From: Flaccisagitta enflata
Lineage: Eukaryota; Chaetognatha; Sagittoidea; Aphragmophora
Reading direction: 5' to 3'
NCBI GenBank assembly: GCA_965153355.1
Contig: OZ231128.1
Span: 41,230,001 to 41,294,000 of the forward strand
Length of the DNA: 64,000 nt
Shown: positions 22,139 to 32,000 of the stretch, in pieces
Numbering within the stretch: the first letter of the stretch is position 1
Layout: every line of letters starts with the position of its first letter
Program-made: the position numbers and the translations under genes
The notes under the pieces: model-generated
Databases searched by the model: none
What the model was told of the DNA's origin: nothing
The model's input: only the letters and a program-made list of their open reading frames with translations

Positions 22139-25100
22139 GGGGTTAGTGACGACCAACCCCCGTCGGAAGAGACTGCCGCAACTGCTGAAGATCCACTCTA
22201 TGACCCGGAACCCAAATATAAGTCAAAAATCCTGGCTGACGTGGATGGTGAATCAGTGCCAACCCTGTGCGACACAGGGTGTAATAGGTCTTGCATTAGT
22301 GAAAGTTTCCTCCGACGCCATCCTAAATTATACAATAGCAAAGTCACCCCTCATTTCAGCAGAACTTACAGCATAGACGGCAGCAAAATTCAGACCCTCG
22401 GCATCATCAACATTGCCTTTCGCGTCAACAAAAGGCACCTCCGGATGAACTGCAGAATTGTCCGCAATCTTGTGTATGACTTCGTCTTGGGATGGGACTT
22501 CTTTAGCAAATACAAATGTAGCATCCACCCAAGTGAGGGTCACCTCACCCTGGAAAATGAGAAAATCAACTTAGAACCCAGCTCCACAGAAATCAGCGCT
22601 ACCTTTTTCTGCCTCACGGAAGATGCAGTGATACCGGCCGATAGCAAGATGATCACCCAAGCTGCTTTCTTCATTGACCCACATGATCATGTCCCCACCA
22701 CCGATATGGTTTTGGTGGAACCTCCGTATGGAAACAACGCCTTGGTAGCGGTTGCCAGAACCCTATCCAAGGTGGAGGACGGACACTTCCCAGTGGAGCT
22801 TCTGAATCCCTTTCCATGCTCTATGCTCGTGAAAGCCAACTCCATCCTTGGTCAAGTATCATTCACTTCAGACATCCAGTTGGCCAGCGGTGCCATGGAA
22901 ACTGAAATGACAGTTGATTATGATTCGGGCTATGAGTCTGAGGATCGCGATGATCCTGAAGACCTGGACAGCGGCCGCTCCGCTTCTGGTGCTGAGACAG
23001 CTGCAGCTGCTCCAGACACCTCCACCACAAGCCCCAAGGAACGCCCACCTCCCAAACCCATCATTGATTACTCCACCATTGCTGATGATGCTAAGCCTCA
23101 ATTGGAACAACTCAAAGAATTGCTAGAGGTAAAGCATGCCAAGGTATTCTCTACGGGCGACCGCGACCGTGGGAAGACCGATCTTGTGGAATACCACGCT
23201 AACATCAAACCTGGTCCTCCTATCCACGTCTCTCCCTATCGGGCCACTCCCGAGATGCAGAAGATCATGGACAAAGAAGTTCATGAAATGTTAGCTGATG
23301 GACTTGTTTCCCACTCCACAAGTCCTTATTCGGCGCCAGTTCTGCTAGTGGCCAAAAAGACACCGGGTCAATGGCGATTTGTCACCGATTTTCGCCGCGT
23401 CAATGCCCGCTGTGAAAGAGTAATATTTCCTCTTCCTCGCATTGACGACGCCTTGCAGAAACTCAACGAACCAAAGTTCTTCAGCACGATGGATCTTCAG
23501 AAGGGCTTTTGGCAAGTGCCCATCGCCCCAGAAGATCGTAAGTACTTTGCCTTCTCGACGGGATCCATGCATGTTGAATATAATGTCATGCCCATGGGGG
23601 CCCTCAATTCTAGTTCAACAATGCAAGCCTTGATGGCTCTTGTCACAAGAGGTCTGCCCATAGAGAATATCATCTGCTTCTTAGATGATATTTTGGTGGC
23701 CTCACCCACAATGGAGAAGCATCTGGAACATCTCGGTCTCATCCTGGGCGCCATCGAACGCGCGGGTCTGAAACTGAACAGCAAGAAGTGCCTCTTTGCC
23801 CAAGCTTCAGTGAACTGCCTTGGTCACCGACTCAGCAGAGACGGAATAGGTCCTGATCCAGCTAATCTGGAGAAGATACGCAAATGGAAGGCCCCTACCA
23901 ACCGGACCGAAGTGCGTCAATTCTTGGGACTAACTGGCTACTATCGGTGTATGATCAAAAACTACTCTCGAATCGCCAGTCCATTGACAAACCTCACGAA
24001 GAAAGACAAGGATTGGACATGGACTGATGACCACCAGAAAGCCTTCGAAACTCTTCGAGATGTCCTTACTTCGAGTACTATCATGTGCTACCCAGATTTC
24101 AGCAAACCATTTTGGGTGAAGTCTGATGCTTCTGGATGCAGCGTCGGATTTGTGCTGACGCAAATGCATGACAAGAAGGAAAAAGTTGTGGCATACGGGA
24201 GTAAAAAGCTGACGGAGACTCAGACCAGGTACAGTACTTATGACCGAGAATTCTTCGGTATTCTCACAGCCGTACGCACCTATTCTCACTACCTCCGTCA
24301 CAGCCACTTCTACGTCATTACAGACCACAGGCCGCTCCTGAGTCTCAAGAAGATCGATCCCAAGTCGGATGCAACAGGCCGTCGCGTCCGGTGGTCAATC
24401 GAGTTGAACCTCTATGATTTTGAGGTAATATACAAGAAGGGCAAACGTCACACTGACGCGGATGCCATGAGCCGCAACACCGACCACAACGACTACGCGG
24501 AAGAAGAGGAATTCGCTGGCTTCATGCTTGAAGGGGAAGGTGATCTCTACTTCCTCATGGGCATGGATGACTATGATGCTACCTCTGCAGTGCTGCTCAT
24601 TGCTGAGGACGAGAAGAGGGCAGAGTTGGCCCAGGCGCAGGATGAGGATCCCACAATTCGTGAGGTCAAGCAGCTGGTCCGGCTACGCAAAACACCTCCA
24701 GCTAATTTCCCCTCATTCTACAAGAAAGAGTTCTCTCGACTGGCCATCACAGATAATATCCTCTTCCGCAAGAGCATTGACGGCCCGTCAAGTCTCCCAG
24801 TGCTACAAGCAATCATCCCTCCCAGCCTAGTCCCTACGGTGTTACAGGACGCCCATGGGAACAAGCTGGCAGGCCATCCTGGCCACCAGAAGATGATTGA
24901 AAAGCTTCAGCGCAACGTCACATGGCCTGGCATTTACCCGGACTGCAAGAAAGCGGTCAAAAGGTGCCAGTCGTGCGACCGCAACTCTGCTCAAGTGCCA
25001 AAGCCAAAGACAGAGCTGCAATCGATGAACCCCAGCTATGTGTTCGAACATGTATGTTGCGATCTGATCACACTCCCTCCATCTCGTGGTTTTAACTATG

Positions 25101-27424
25101 TGTGTGTTTTCATGGACGTTTTCTCCAAGCATGTCGCCTGCTACAAAATGAGGGATAAAACCACACTTAGCTTTGCTCGCGCTCTGGAGGAATACATCAC
25201 TCATCATGGCTGTCCTCAGAAGCTGTCAAGCGATAATGGGCCGGAATTCTGCAGCGATCTCGTCGACGCGGTCACGCATTTGATGGGCATCAAAAAGCGG
25301 ACCTCTGTCGTCTACAGGCCCCAATCGCAGGGAAACGTAGAAAGATGGAATCGCACTCTTGTCAATGACCTGAGAACGCGTCTTGACAAAGCCGGATCCT
25401 CTTGGCCTGAACACGTCAACTATGTCGCCATGGCCTACAACGCTACGCCCGCCTCCAGAACTGGACAAACTCCCAACATGGTGTTCTACGGTAGGGAACT
25501 GCCCATCCCAACCTTCACCGATTTCTCCATCAATACGCTTAGGGAGAAAACCGTTCAGGAATACGTCAAGAAAGCCAAGGAACGGGTGCAAATGGTCCAC
25601 AATGCAGTCCGCTCAGAGAGCAAGAGACGCAGCGACAAGACCGCCGAGGCCTACAACAAAAAGGCAAAGCACAAGCCTCTCACCCCTGGTGAACTTGTCC
25701 ATTATCAGGAGATTCCTCAAAACTTGAACAAAATCTCGATCCCATTTACGGGACCAGTGGAAGTGGTTAAACGTCACTGCAATGCGCAGGGTGGACCAGG
25801 TACTACTTACACTCTCCAATTCAAGGACGGCGAGACGATGAAGAGAAACTATGAGCAACTGAAACGGGCTAAGGCCGACTACGAGGGGCCCATTTCCAAA
25901 AATGAACGTCCTCTCAAACGAGCGCCGAAAATCCCTCTGTTTGTTGGATGTGTGTCTTCATCTGACGAGGAAACACAGGAAAACACCGAGGCGCCGGTAT
26001 CCTCAAGGACCAGGCGGGGGGTTGCTGCAGCCGCCCATAAACCACCAGCGACAGCACCCACGCCTCCACCTCCGCCTCCTTCGCCTCCTCAACGCCCTCC
26101 GGCGGCCCCACCAGCTAGGCCGCCGCCATCGTTGCAGCAACCTTCACCTCGACTGCCTCAAACTTCCAACGCAGTGCCGCCAGCCCAGTATATTCCTCAA
26201 CCGCCAGCCGCCCCTACAACGCAGGCTGCTCCTGCAAACTTCCATGAGGTCGCAGTGCATCCGCCATTTTCTCCTGTGCAATTTACTGCCTCCCTCGTGC
26301 AATCAGTGTGGGATGACACCTTGTCTTCGGTCAATTCGGATGTTGAAAGCATAGGTAGCCCTTCCGAGGAAGAGGCCGTGAATTTCACGAATGTATCACT
26401 TCTTGACGGTCCAAGCTCGCTTGCATGGGACTCGGCTGGTGAACACATGAACACTCTCAATCGCCATGTGCAATCCGGGGCTCTCCTCTCTTCCACGGAT
26501 GATGGGGCCGCTCCCCAGAGTCAGTCAGACCCAAATGGGCTTCCGCCCATTCATCCTGGCTCTAGAAACACCAACAGCCATGGCTCAACGCCCGACGCTA
26601 CTCAAACAACGGTGCTACAAACATCTCCAGCCCATCACTCCAACAATGGCTCCTCTCCTAACGACACGTTGCAATCCACGCCTCAATCATCTGAGAATTT
26701 CCACACCGCAGGGACTCAGATTATTAGTGCGTCTGCCGTGTTGGATAACAGCGATGGTCAGTTCAGTGTTTCAGCTTTCGAGGAGGCTCTGGACTTGGCA
26801 ACGCAGGAAATTGAATTGCAACAAAACGTGGGCCGTTGTAACATTGATGTCATTCTCTACAAAGATCATGAATATCGCCGTGACCGTGCCTCCGAGCGCT
26901 ACAAAATCTCTCAACGTTGGGTCTGCCGTCATGCAAACAAGACCAAGTGCAAAGGCAAATTAAAACTCAACGTACGCGACACCGAAAACTTCATCGACGG
27001 TGCCATCATTAGTGATCTATGCGACCACAATCATGAACCCTATGACCGAGTGAACAACCTTGGACTGGCAGATGTCACCGAAGTCAAAACTGACGAGTCT
27101 GATGCAGGAGAGACGTCCACCGATGGCACAATTTACGACTCGGATGGCGATCCATCTAACAACGCTCATGCTCGCATCTCCGAAGGGGAGCCGTCGTTTC
27201 AATTTGACGACAGCTACCAGAAAAACAGAGGCCGATCCTCTCCAGTGGCCAAACGGGAATGTTGGAGTCCGGATCTTTCGGACATCTCTACGCCAATCAC
27301 TACACCCGACTCTTGGCACCTGATGGGTGTCTCCCAACCCGACGATCCAGCGTATACGGCCATCATGCACGTGCGACGTCAAAGGGAAAACGATAATCCT
27401 CGTCCATCCGAAACCTTTGATTAA
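22085..27424 (+). CDS. pol: Pol polyprotein: protease, RT, RNase H, integrase, Pro-rich tail, FLYWCH finger
   Basis: The frame is open from 22058 and reached by -1 shift at 22085. The first ATG, 22241, would cut into the strand before the protease motif, so I prefer the fusion. Counting from that ATG: protease CDTGC (D11-T12-G13); RT with D418 and FLDD (480-483); RNase H with WVKSDASG and VITDHRPLL; integrase with an HHCC zinc site (from about 878) and catalytic D941, D998, E1034, the last two separated by 35 residues as expected. After the integrase come a Pro-rich stretch (about 1268-1310), a Ser/Thr-rich linker and, at about 1534-1600, RWVCRH, TKCKGKL and CDHNHEP, the Cys2-His2 pattern of a FLYWCH zinc finger. 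The tail ends at TAA 27422-27424. All catalytic residues are present. Confidence 0.92.
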   Translation, partial: LLTDENQGPPSVGKSEALGVSDDQPPSEETAATAEDPLYDPEPKYKSKILADVDGESVPTLCDTGCNRSCISESFLRRHPKLYNSKVTPHFSRTYSIDGSKIQTLGIINIAFRVNKRHLRMNCRIVRNLVYDFVLGWDFFSKYKCSIHPSEGHLTLENEKINLEPSSTEISATFFCLTEDAVIPADSKMITQAAFFIDPHDHVPTTDMVLVEPPYGNNALVAVARTLSKVEDGHFPVELLNPFPCSMLVKANSILGQVSFTSDIQLASGAMETEMTVDYDSGYESEDRDDPEDLDSGRSASGAETAAAAPDTSTTSPKERPPPKPIIDYSTIADDAKPQLEQLKELLEVKHAKVFSTGDRDRGKTDLVEYHANIKPGPPIHVSPYRATPEMQKIMDKEVHEMLADGLVSHSTSPYSAPVLLVAKKTPGQWRFVTDFRRVNARCERVIFPLPRIDDALQKLNEPKFFSTMDLQKGFWQVPIAPEDRKYFAFSTGSMHVEYNVMPMGALNSSSTMQALMALVTRGLPIENIICFLDDILVASPTMEKHLEHLGLILGAIERAGLKLNSKKCLFAQASVNCLGHRLSRDGIGPDPANLEKIRKWKAPTNRTEVRQFLGLTGYYRCMIKNYSRIASPLTNLTKKDKDWTWTDDHQKAFETLRDVLTSSTIMCYPDFSKPFWVKSDASGCSVGFVLTQMHDKKEKVVAYGSKKLTETQTRYSTYDREFFGILTAVRTYSHYLRHSHFYVITDHRPLLSLKKIDPKSDATGRRVRWSIELNLYDFEVIYKKGKRHTDADAMSRNTDHNDYAEEEEFAGFMLEGEGDLYFLMGMDDYDATSAVLLIAEDEKRAELAQAQDEDPTIREVKQLVRLRKTPPANFPSFYKKEFSRLAITDNILFRKSIDGPSSLPVLQAIIPPSLVPTVLQDAHGNKLAGHPGHQKMIEKLQRNVTWPGIYPDCKKAVKRCQSCDRNSAQVPKPKTELQSMNPSYVFEHVCCDLITLPPSRGFNYVCVFMDVFSKHVACYKMRDKTTLSFARALEEYITHHGCPQKLSSDNGPEFCSDLVDAVTHLMGIKKRTSVVYRPQSQGNVERWNRTLVNDLRTRLDKAGSSWPEHVNYVAMAYNATPASRTGQTPNMVFYGRELPIPTFTDFSINTLREKTVQEYVKKAKERVQMVHNAVRSESKRRSDKTAEAYNKKAKHKPLTPGELVHYQEIPQNLNKISIPFTGPVEVVKRHCNAQGGPGTTYTLQFKDGETMKRNYEQLKRAKADYEGPISKNERPLKRAPKIPLFVGCVSSSDEETQENTEAPVSSRTRRGVAAAAHKPPATAPTPPPPPPSPPQRPPAAPPARPPPSLQQPSPRLPQTSNAVPPAQYIPQPPAAPTTQAAPANFHEVAVHPPFSPVQFTASLVQSVWDDTLSSVNSDVESIGSPSEEEAVNFTNVSLLDGPSSLAWDSAGEHMNTLNRHVQSGALLSSTDDGAAPQSQSDPNGLPPIHPGSRNTNSHGSTPDATQTTVLQTSPAHHSNNGSSPNDTLQSTPQSSENFHTAGTQIISASAVLDNSDGQFSVSAFEEALDLATQEIELQQNVGRCNIDVILYKDHEYRRDRASERYKISQRWVCRHANKTKCKGKLKLNVRDTENFIDGAIISDLCDHNHEPYDRVNNLGLADVTEVKTDESDAGETSTDGTIYDSDGDPSNNAHARISEGEPSFQFDDSYQKNRGRSSPVAKRECWSPDLSDISTPITTPDSWHLMGVSQPDDPAYTAIMHVRRQRENDNPRPSETFD

Positions 27425-28564
27425 TTCCGTCACTTATCCTTGATTTTATTTTGGTTAATGTTTATCCTTTCAACATTAGCTGTGTGCTATTTGTTTCACT
27501 CAGGCCGCTCCTGATCACTATTCCACTACTATTATCTCATCTTACTCATCGCTTCACTTCGGGACGAAGATAAGTGCTTTTATTCATCTCTGTGGAATAT
27601 ATCATTACGCTTATCGCCTTCATCACGTAAACTTAGTGTAAATGTTAGTGACACGCTTGTAGTGATTAGTCTCACTATCTCCTTGCTTGCTCTACGCGAC
27701 TCATGTTCACTTGTGATGCGCCTTATCACAATATTCGCTTTTATCTACTGTACTTATCACGTCTTAAATTAACTAGCAACAGCTTCAGTCTCGTAGCATG
27801 AGTGGTCGTGGGTTGATCCTGCACCACATTTACTCGCACCGTCATGTATATTCACATACTGTATATCCTGCATGTCTCACTGTATATCCTGCATGTCTCA
27901 CTGATGTTCACTTGTATACAGAAGGAAAAACAAATAAAATTACGTAAATAAAATCTCACAGCATGGCCGGAGATTCTTCTACCCCTCGATTCTGGATCTG
28001 CAGCAATGATACTACTACTAACACGATTCAATCAATTTGGTTGTCATGGCGTATGAATGCAACAATGACCTATACTAATCAATTATCTACTAACCAACTT
28101 ACTACTAATCTTGGAAACTTGAATATGGGATGTGACTAGTTGGGATCTGCTTCATGTTGATGTGTGGAATCAGTCAATCACCAATCATCATCTCCCTACA
28201 TTGCATATGGTATAACGTTCTAATCATTCCCTAATGCTCAGATTTGCCTTGATTCTTGCGCGCGCAATTTGGGCTGACCCCAAACAAACAAACATGTTCA
28301 ACAGGCAAGGAAAGAGAAATCTTCTTCGACGACGTGCAGGTTGGTCTTATTGACTGGAGGAATGGATGCAATTAAATTTCTAGTGGCCACATATAAGATT
28401 AAGCAGTATGATTGATTATGCAGTGATATGCAGACCATGCCCCGTTGTACTAGGAGCCACTCTCCTGTCTGCTGAAATTACGGGCTTGTTAACATCTTGG
28501 CCCACAAAAACTCAAGCAGATCTTGCATGCAGGAATTTGAATTGAACGTATCCCAATGTTCATA

Positions 28565-28621
<57 letters not shown>

Positions 28622-29088
28622 TCTCTTTGGTTAACATTTTCACTTACTCCGTTATCAGAAGTGCCCGCCTCGACGACGTCGATATCATTGAATTAATTGG
28701 AGTATCTCAATCAGAATGGCGATGGCAAGTTTCCCTGAATTTACGTTCCGGAAGAGATGGACCCCATCTGTGAATGACCTATGCTGAAGGATTTGCGCCT
28801 TTGTGTCAATCCCTACTGACCGGATTGTCACACTCTACTTGATCTCATAACTTTAAACTGGACATATTATCCAACATGATCCTATCTCTGCCTTGACAAT
28901 CTCTACTGACCAGATTGTCACATCAAGTATCATCCAGTATCATCCTTCACCGTGATTTTACGTTGCAACTTGTTCAAATGACGTGATTATCCGTACATTG
29001 TTCTGTTATTCTACGCCATCACCAGAATCGTGTTAACCTTTTACCCATTGTTCTGCAACATACCTCCTTTTACGCCTTTCATTTTCAT
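27425..29088 (+). other. spacer between pol and the third ORF
   Basis: 1.66 kb without a gene. It holds two AATAAA words (27933-27938, 27947-27952), two copies of CACTGTATATCCTGCATGTCT near 27855-27900, a (CT)n run at 28567-28619 and two copies of CTACTGACC(G/A)GATTGTCACA near 28813 and 28909. It could carry a poly(A) site for the gag-pol RNA or regulatory sequence for the third ORF. Confidence 0.5.
28567..28619. repeat. (CT)n microsatellite inside the retrotransposon
   Basis: About 26 CT units. Confidence 0.95.
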
Positions 29089-32000
29089 ATGTTTGTACGT
29101 GATACATCGTATTTCAGGCGAAGTCCGATCCATGCTCTTACTCTCAATCATTTCTCCGCCAAAATGCGACGTCAGCGACCTGCTGGGGACGAGTCAGATC
29201 GCGACGACGATGATGACGCGCCAGATGACATGAATGAATATTTAAAACAGCGAGAATCTCAGTGCGAGACGAGCGGACCCCTACCGACCGGGTCTCGCTC
29301 TAGTTCGAAAAATAAGAAAAAGAAAAAGAGTAAAAAGCGCCATGAATACGAACCTGAACAAAAAGCTTATCTCGACTTTATGGACAAAACGGAAGAACAG
29401 ATTTGCGAGGAACTTCATCAAATGGAAGTTGACAAAGGCGTTCCACTCATAAAAGTTCCGAAGGAAGAAAAAGTATATATCGATACCATAGCCAAAGTCA
29501 AGAAATACGTCCCTCACCTCATCAGCGATATCGAGAAAGAAGGACGGGAATTACATCCTCTGGCTCTTGACTTTGAAGGCCCAAACAATGAAACAATGCA
29601 AATTTACACTGTGGCTAACAACAACAAATATGCGCTCCTCTTTCAGTTGAATAAAATCGCGCCCAACAACGCTCTTCCGACACTTATCTTCGATCTCTTC
29701 AGCATGGATATATTTGCCGTTGGTAGAAACGCTGAACAAGATCAGATAAATTTCCTTCGAAAATACGGATTTCCGGAGGATCGTCTCGACGTCACCTATT
29801 TCGTCGATGTCGCAGACATTATCAAAGCGTGCGACGTTATGACTCGGGCCGATCCCGATGCTGCGATGGCTTACGCTAAACACGGTTCTTATAAGCCTGA
29901 GACTAATCCAAACTTGGGTGATAGCGTTGATCCCGCTGTTCTGGAAGAAGCTGGACTGCGCAGCGCCACCTCTTATTTTTGCGGCAAGGAACTTTACAAA
30001 CCAAAATCGATGGTAAAGCCTACGGCCGTCGATTGGGCTCTGAAGAAAAAAGGAAAAGTTATGACGGAGGCCATGGAGGATTATGCTCTCACCGACGTCT
30101 TTGCCTCACACTGCATTCTCGAAAATGGAGCAGACTCCATCGACGTGAGGCCGATTGACTTTGTGCAATACGGGCGACCGATCCCCAGCACACGGGGCCC
30201 CTTTCTTACTCAGGGTCTTGTGCAATTGGCAACGTCCATCAAGGAAAATAGCGGCAGCGAGGAAAGGATGGCTAAATTAGCGTTAGCGCGTGAACATCAC
30301 TTAGAGATGATTTACAAAGAATCTGAGCGTAAAAATCTGAAACATTCTATGAAAATTGAACGTCGTGACGAATATAGAGAGAAACACGGATTAGAGAAGA
30401 TCATCGACGAGCCCATGCGTCGCGGTTCAGGCTTCAATCCTCCCCACTCTAAACTGGATACCTCTTTCATCAGAACCGACTTTGCTCTCGTCATTTCCTC
30501 TACTTCCTTACCTCCGTCGTCACCGCCGGTTGTGGCTACCGACCCCACTCCCGGAACCTCAAAAGAATCGTCGTCTATTACAATGAATGACTTAGAAGTG
30601 ATTGATGAAGCTGAAGGTGAGGACGATGTATTTTACTCACCATCACGCCCCACCAACGATGCCAAATTGCTCCCCGTTGTGACTGCTACAGCATCTGCTG
30701 CAACCTCTACCGCGGTTGCTACTACGTCTGCTGCAACTTCTACCGTCGTTGCTACTACATCTGCTGCAACTTCTACCGTCGTTGCTACTACTTCTGCTGC
30801 AGCTTCTGCGTCTGATTCACCGGCGGCGGCTACCGACCCCCCGCTGGTTGTGAGACCTAAAATAAAGCATACTCAAATCACGCCTCCTTCTTCTAGCGCC
30901 CCCACTACTACGGCCTCGGCGGCACCGTCGGGTCGACGTGCTTCAGAGGAGGGATTCCGCGGCTGCTCTGATTCTATTTTTTACAACCAAGCCTCTTCTG
31001 ACGCTATGCAATTGGAATTCGCCCGCATGGTTGGTCGTTCTAATAACGACGATGCTCTTATTGAAAGGGTTGTCAAAATTATCACCTGCATCAAAAAGGA
31101 GGATACCAGGCTGAATTTGGCTGGGATGATGGCCTGCGTTCTCCCCTTTCACATACGAGAACCGGTTGCTCGTCGCGTCATGCAGTCAAGAATCCTCCAC
31201 AACTCTTCACTTGCCACCTTGGACATCCTTGGTATCCCACTTGGGGGTATCGTTATTTTAGATCAACTGCTTCGTGGTCCTACATGCGGAAAATTTCTCT
31301 ACGACTATCTTTTGAGAATCACCCCTGGGGAATCTCGCCGTTTTGTGGATTACGCTTCTTCTCTCCTCGGTAAATCTACTACGGAAATTCTTGCCACTTT
31401 GCGTGACAATCCCTTATTTGGCGTAAATTACGCCAAGGGTATGAAGAATCTTGAAAAGAAAGTCACTTCATCGGGTGTGTGCAGCCTCATTGTCGAAGTT
31501 TGCGAATTGAAAGACTTAGCAATTCCGACGGCAGTGAAAGTTCATCGTGTTCATGATTGTTTTGAAGAATTCAGTCGTCGCTTCAACAACGGTGATATTT
31601 ATACGGCTGACTTTATCACTCTCGTCCGAGAGGCTCTTGAGGGCTACTCCCTCGATGATTCGATCGCGGTAGAATTTTTCAAAGATCGTATCATTACAGT
31701 CGCCGAAAAATTTGCTTCTGATGCTGGATTGCCCAAACCTATTCGTTCCGTTTCCGCGACTGAGCCCAATATTCCCTTTATCGATCGTCCTTGTGAGGCT
31801 CATCATGATGAATTTGCAAAGGGCCTAGTCAATGTCGCGGAAGTATTCATCTCGCGCGAATCCCATGTGGAACACTTCAGTCGTGAACTTGAAAGATCTA
31901 GCTGCATTGCTATTCTGCGCCACAACTCATCTTTCATACTACCTAAAAGAATGCGTTCCGAGCTGATCTCGGTTCGCACGGTTGATCACGTCTTCCATCT

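Noticed and set aside
22241-22243. Independent pol start at the first ATG
   Set aside because: It would remove the strand before the protease motif, and the frame is open back to 22058 with a full frameshift signal.
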